Assembly (NCBI GenBank): GCA_031177445.1
Contig: JAPSGP010000116.1
Coordinates: 1 to 8,061 of the forward strand
Direction: 5' to 3'
Source: Acidimicrobiia bacterium
Lineage (GTDB): Bacteria > Actinomycetota > Acidimicrobiia > IMCC26256 > JACDBD01
DNA: 8,061 bases
How positions within the stretch are numbered: position 1 is the stretch's first letter; each line of letters begins with the position of its first letter. Positions 5,236-8,061 of this stretch are shown here, piece by piece. The notes under the pieces were generated by a model, which worked only from the letters and a program-made list of their open reading frames with translations, did not search any database and was not told the DNA's origin. Made by a program: the position numbers and the translations under genes.

Positions 5236-6171
5236 ATGGGGTACGAGGCCGGGGGGACCACGACCGTGTGCGTCATGGGCATGCACCGCAGCGGCACCTC
5301 GGTCGCCGCCCGCATGCTGCAGCTCCTCGGGGTCTCGCTCGGCGATCCCGACCTCCTCCTGCAACCCGGTCGTGACAACCCCGCGGGCTACTGGGAGAAC
5401 CGTCTGATCAAGGAGCTGAACGACAAGCTGCTCGCGCATCTGAGCGGCTCCTGGGACCAGCCCCCCGTGCTGGACGACGGGTGGGAGCACGACGCCGCCC
5501 TCGACGACTTCCGTGCCCAGGCGTCGGTGATCCTCGCCGACTCCTTCACCCGGTCGCGATCCGACTCTGACCGAACACGAGTCGTCGTCGGATGGAAGGA
5601 CCCACGGCTCTCGCTCCTCTTGCCGTTCTGGCGCACCGTGACACCGATCGCGGCCACGATCGTCGTCGTGCGCGACCCTTCAGAGGTGGCACGATCACTC
5701 TTCGCCCGCAACGGCATCGAGGCGCCGCAGGCGTCGCTGCTATGGCTGCGGTACCTGTTCGCGGCGTCGAGTGCCGACCCCGGCCACCTCGTGGTCCGGC
5801 TCGACGACTTCTTCACGGATCTGCACGGAACCCTCGCCGCGATCGCAGGTCATCTCGGGCTCCCCCGGCTCGACGAAGCCGTCGAGCACTCGGCTCGCGA
5901 GCATCTCGAGCCCACCCTGCGTCATCACGTCACGCCCGACGTCGACATCGGCAACCCGCTGGTCGCGCTCGCGCAGGAGGTTTGGAGCTCGGGTGCCCTC
6001 CGATGCGAGGTCGTTCCGGTGATCGTCGCCGACGGGATCCGTCGGGGCTGGTTCCGGCCACCGATCGACGGCGAGGTCCTGGCCCGCGCGCGTGCACAGG
6101 TCGTCGCCCTGCGCGAGACCGTGCGCCGGCGACGCTTGACGGCAACTCGACCACCGCGGGGTGAGCCATGA
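5236..6171 (+). CDS. Sulfotransferase family protein (PAPS-dependent)
   Basis: With the chosen start this is a 311-residue protein. Strand VCVMGMHRSGTSVAARMLQL (residues 11-30) contains the 5'-phosphosulfate-binding loop GMHRSGTS. NPAGYWEN (48-55) and GWKDPRLSLLLPFW (119-132) are hallmarks of this bacterial sulfotransferase group. TIVVVRDPSEVARSLFARNG (141-160) carries the 3'-phosphate-binding Arg and Ser. Family members move sulfate from PAPS to a hydroxyl or amino group of sugars, lipids or other small molecules; acceptor unknown. An ATG at 5236 is preferred over an in-frame ATG 59 codons upstream because the extension would overlap the divergent methyltransferase and has no family character. 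GAGG lies just upstream at 5229-5232, at a short distance. The stop overlaps the next gene's start (ATGA at 6168-6171), tying it to a glycosyltransferase-like protein and suggesting a glycan or glycolipid acceptor. Confidence 0.9.
   Translation: MGYEAGGTTTVCVMGMHRSGTSVAARMLQLLGVSLGDPDLLLQPGRDNPAGYWENRLIKELNDKLLAHLSGSWDQPPVLDDGWEHDAALDDFRAQASVILADSFTRSRSDSDRTRVVVGWKDPRLSLLLPFWRTVTPIAATIVVVRDPSEVARSLFARNGIEAPQASLLWLRYLFAASSADPGHLVVRLDDFFTDLHGTLAAIAGHLGLPRLDEAVEHSAREHLEPTLRHHVTPDVDIGNPLVALAQEVWSSGALRCEVVPVIVADGIRRGWFRPPIDGEVLARARAQVVALRETVRRRRLTATRPPRGEP
6158..6165 (+). promoter_or_regulatory. Ribosome-binding site deciding the start of the glycosyltransferase-like gene
   Basis: GGGGTGAG ends two bases before the ATG at 6168; its GGTGA matches the 3' half of the AGGAGGTGA consensus in the right register. 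It lies inside the end of the sulfotransferase gene and supports 6168 as the true start. Confidence 0.5.
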
Positions 6172-8061
6172 CCGACACGTCGGCCGACACGGCCGTGGCT
6201 GCGGCCGAGCACCGCAGCCCGGACGCCCCCGCGCTCGTGGTTCCCGAAGGCTGGGTCGTGGACGGCGTCGCCCGCGAGCGGTTGCTGCACCAGCTCGCCG
6301 ATGCCCCGGCAGGGGTTGCCGGGGTCCTCGCCGAATCGAGCGAGCTGCCTCCGGGTACGAGCTTTCGGGTCCACGCCGAGCGGATGGCCTGCGCACCCCT
6401 CGCGGTCGCGGCGGAGACTCGGACCGGGCGTCTTCGAGGCGTCGCGCTGCTCCGGCCCGGAGTTCCCTACGACGTCGTCGACGACGAGATCGAGGTCGGC
6501 GACGGCGCGCTGTTGGTCGATCCGGGCGCGCATGCACACGACCCGTGGCAAGCCCCGGACCCCGTGCTCCCGGCGTCACCTGCGGGCCGGCCCCCGTTCC
6601 CGTGGCGGCCGGTCGTGGTCTTCCTCGCCACCGAGCCCGACGACGAGACCGCCGACTGGGCACGGGCCCTCGTGAACGGCCTGGTTCGCAGCGACGTCGA
6701 GGCGCGGCTGGCGATGGCCGAGCCGGCCGAGGGCCTCCATCTCACCCGGCCCTGCCTCCCGGTCGAGGAGTCCCTGCGTGCCCTCGCGCCCGACGTCGTC
6801 GTGGTGCTCGACCCTGGTGCCCACGAGATGGTGGCGTCGTCGTCGAGCGCGAAGCGCACCTTGGTGGTGATCGAGTCCCTCGCCGACGTCGCCGCCACCA
6901 GCGAGCTCGTGTCATGGCGCCGTGGGCGGGCGTCGGGTCGCGTGCGCGCCCGCATCGGACGCCGGATCGATCCGGCCACCCTCGCGTCCTTGATCCGGCG
7001 GCTCTGTGCCGGGCCCCACCCGATCGCGGCCGCGGACCGGCTCGAAGGGCCCATCCACACGTGGTCACCGGGCGTCGAGAGCCGAGCCCTGCACCGTGCC
7101 CGCGCCGGCGCCGGAACCGTGACCGTGATCACTGGCGGCCAGCGGGCGAACGCGCGCGTCGATGGCCTGATCGAGCACCTCTTCGCCTGCGGGATGGAGG
7201 TGGCGGTCGTCCCGATCCGGCGGGCCGCTCTCGAGGTAGAGGGGAGTGCCGACATCGTCTGGGTCGACGCGACGGTGCGTTCCGAGCTTCCGGCCGAGCT
7301 CGCGACGTCGCGTGTCGGGACGAGGCCGCGAGTCGTCGTCGATCTCGATGTGCACGACCTCGCGGGAACGGGCGCGAAGGCGCAGCCCGCGCTCACGCCC
7401 ACGGCGGCGCGCCTGGTCGAGGCGGCTGATGCGGTCACCTCGGCCGCCCCGGCGGTGCACACCGCCGCCGGCCGCGCCACCCGGCGCGCCCAACTGCTGC
7501 CGACGCTGCTGACGCACGCCCGGGCGCTCGATCTCCGGCGCCTGCGGGACCACACCGAAGGAAGGGGCCAGCGGCTCGTCGGGTGGAGCGTCGGCAGCGC
7601 AGGATCGTCCCCGATGGTGCTCGGCGCCGTGGCGGCGTCGCTCCTGGAGCTCCTCGACGCGGATCCGGAACTGCGCGTCGAGATCGTCGGGAACGACGAG
7701 CTCGTGCCGCCGGCGGTGCTCGGGCATCACCGGGTCACCGTGGTCACCGACGAGCACGCCGCCCGGCGCGGTGAGTGGGTCGTCCACGTGTGGACACCCG
7801 ACTTCGCCGGCGATGAGATCGCCAGCGACGCGCTCCCACTGCTCGAGGCCAGCTGCGCCGCCGTACCGACGGTCGTGACGGCGAGGTTGCGGCCGTCGAT
7901 CGACGGCCCGCTGTCGCGCGACCTGCAGGTCGACAAGGAAGAGGTGCCGGGCAGCTGGTCGAGGCGGCTGCAGCCGCTGCTCCAGGAGCGCCACCGATGG
8001 GAACGGCGGTCGGCCGAGGCGGCTCGCCGCGCCGACGCGCTGTACGGGCCCGAGTCCGCGG
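6168..8061 (+). CDS. Large glycosyltransferase-like protein (cut by right edge)
   Basis: An open frame of 631 codons with no stop, from ATG 6168 to the window end. I checked it codon by codon. It has three regions. Residues 1-140, from MTDTSADTAVAAAE on, form an N-terminal region I do not recognise. Residues about 142-300 begin PFPWRPVVVFLATEP and contain a Rossmann-like half (APDVVVVLDPGAHE, later LVVIESLADV). Residues about 318-631 look like a GT-B (GT4-like) fold: VTVITGGQRANARVDGLIEH, VVVDLDVHDLAG (near 389-400), EAADAVTSAAPAV, LLPTLLT, then a second half starting RLVGWSVGSAGSS (469 on) with LRVEIVGNDEL and ALPLLEASCAAVPTVVT. The last segment sits where GT4 enzymes have the EX7E donor-sugar motif, but the spacing differs. 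No signal peptide or membrane segment is visible, so it is probably cytoplasmic. Likely role: sugar transfer in surface-glycan assembly. The reaction is unassigned and the fold assignment is by pattern only. Confidence 0.78.
   Translation, partial: MTDTSADTAVAAAEHRSPDAPALVVPEGWVVDGVARERLLHQLADAPAGVAGVLAESSELPPGTSFRVHAERMACAPLAVAAETRTGRLRGVALLRPGVPYDVVDDEIEVGDGALLVDPGAHAHDPWQAPDPVLPASPAGRPPFPWRPVVVFLATEPDDETADWARALVNGLVRSDVEARLAMAEPAEGLHLTRPCLPVEESLRALAPDVVVVLDPGAHEMVASSSSAKRTLVVIESLADVAATSELVSWRRGRASGRVRARIGRRIDPATLASLIRRLCAGPHPIAAADRLEGPIHTWSPGVESRALHRARAGAGTVTVITGGQRANARVDGLIEHLFACGMEVAVVPIRRAALEVEGSADIVWVDATVRSELPAELATSRVGTRPRVVVDLDVHDLAGTGAKAQPALTPTAARLVEAADAVTSAAPAVHTAAGRATRRAQLLPTLLTHARALDLRRLRDHTEGRGQRLVGWSVGSAGSSPMVLGAVAASLLELLDADPELRVEIVGNDELVPPAVLGHHRVTVVTDEHAARRGEWVVHVWTPDFAGDEIASDALPLLEASCAAVPTVVTARLRPSIDGPLSRDLQVDKEEVPGSWSRRLQPLLQERHRWERRSAEAARRADALYGPESA

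Noticed and set aside
6161..7429. Plus-strand open frame of 422 codons over the glycosyltransferase-like gene
   Set aside because: Composition is almost only Arg, Gly, Ala and Pro. The frame starting at ATG 6168 has balanced composition, a ribosome-binding site and recognisable Rossmann strands, and stays open to the window end.
7065..7994. Minus-strand open frame of 309 codons
   Set aside because: Arg-rich antisense shadow of the glycosyltransferase-like gene.

Overview
The window is very GC-rich DNA with dense coding, almost no gaps, and stop/start overlaps of the ATGA type at four of the five same-strand gene junctions. It also carries an F420-type luciferase-like oxidoreductase. Together these suggest an actinobacterium (Actinomycetota), possibly an environmental lineage such as Acidimicrobiia. 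The phylum is a reasonable inference; anything finer is a guess.

Layout. (1) Positions 1-1748, minus strand: a translationally coupled three-gene operon, read right to left, of a luciferase-like F420-dependent oxidoreductase, a SnoaL/NTF2-like small protein and a short-chain dehydrogenase cut by the left edge. This is a typical actinobacterial redox or catabolic cassette of unknown substrate. (2) Positions 1869-3198, plus strand: two unrecognised membrane-anchored proteins. The second has four extracytoplasmic cysteines and a proline-rich repeat tail. (3) Positions 3223-5107, minus strand: a SAM-dependent methyltransferase whose last ~60 residues look like the helix-turn-helix of an IS3-family transposase OrfA. 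It is coupled by ATGA to a sulfatase that is clearly broken: a frameshift in the signal peptide, loss of the middle of the protein with a second frame change, and an in-frame TGA. (4) Positions 5236-8061, plus strand, divergent from (3): a PAPS-type sulfotransferase coupled by ATGA to a long glycosyltransferase-like protein that runs off the right edge.

Regions 3 and 4 together look like part of a locus that builds and decorates a glycan or glycolipid (sugar transfer, sulfation, methylation). The one gene that would remove sulfate has decayed. I do not see a complete new defence or mobile system. The most unusual items are the methyltransferase/OrfA-like fusion, the step-by-step decay of the sulfatase, and the large divergent glycosyltransferase. 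There is no tRNA, rRNA, CRISPR array or complete insertion sequence. No gene-free stretch exceeds 130 bases.
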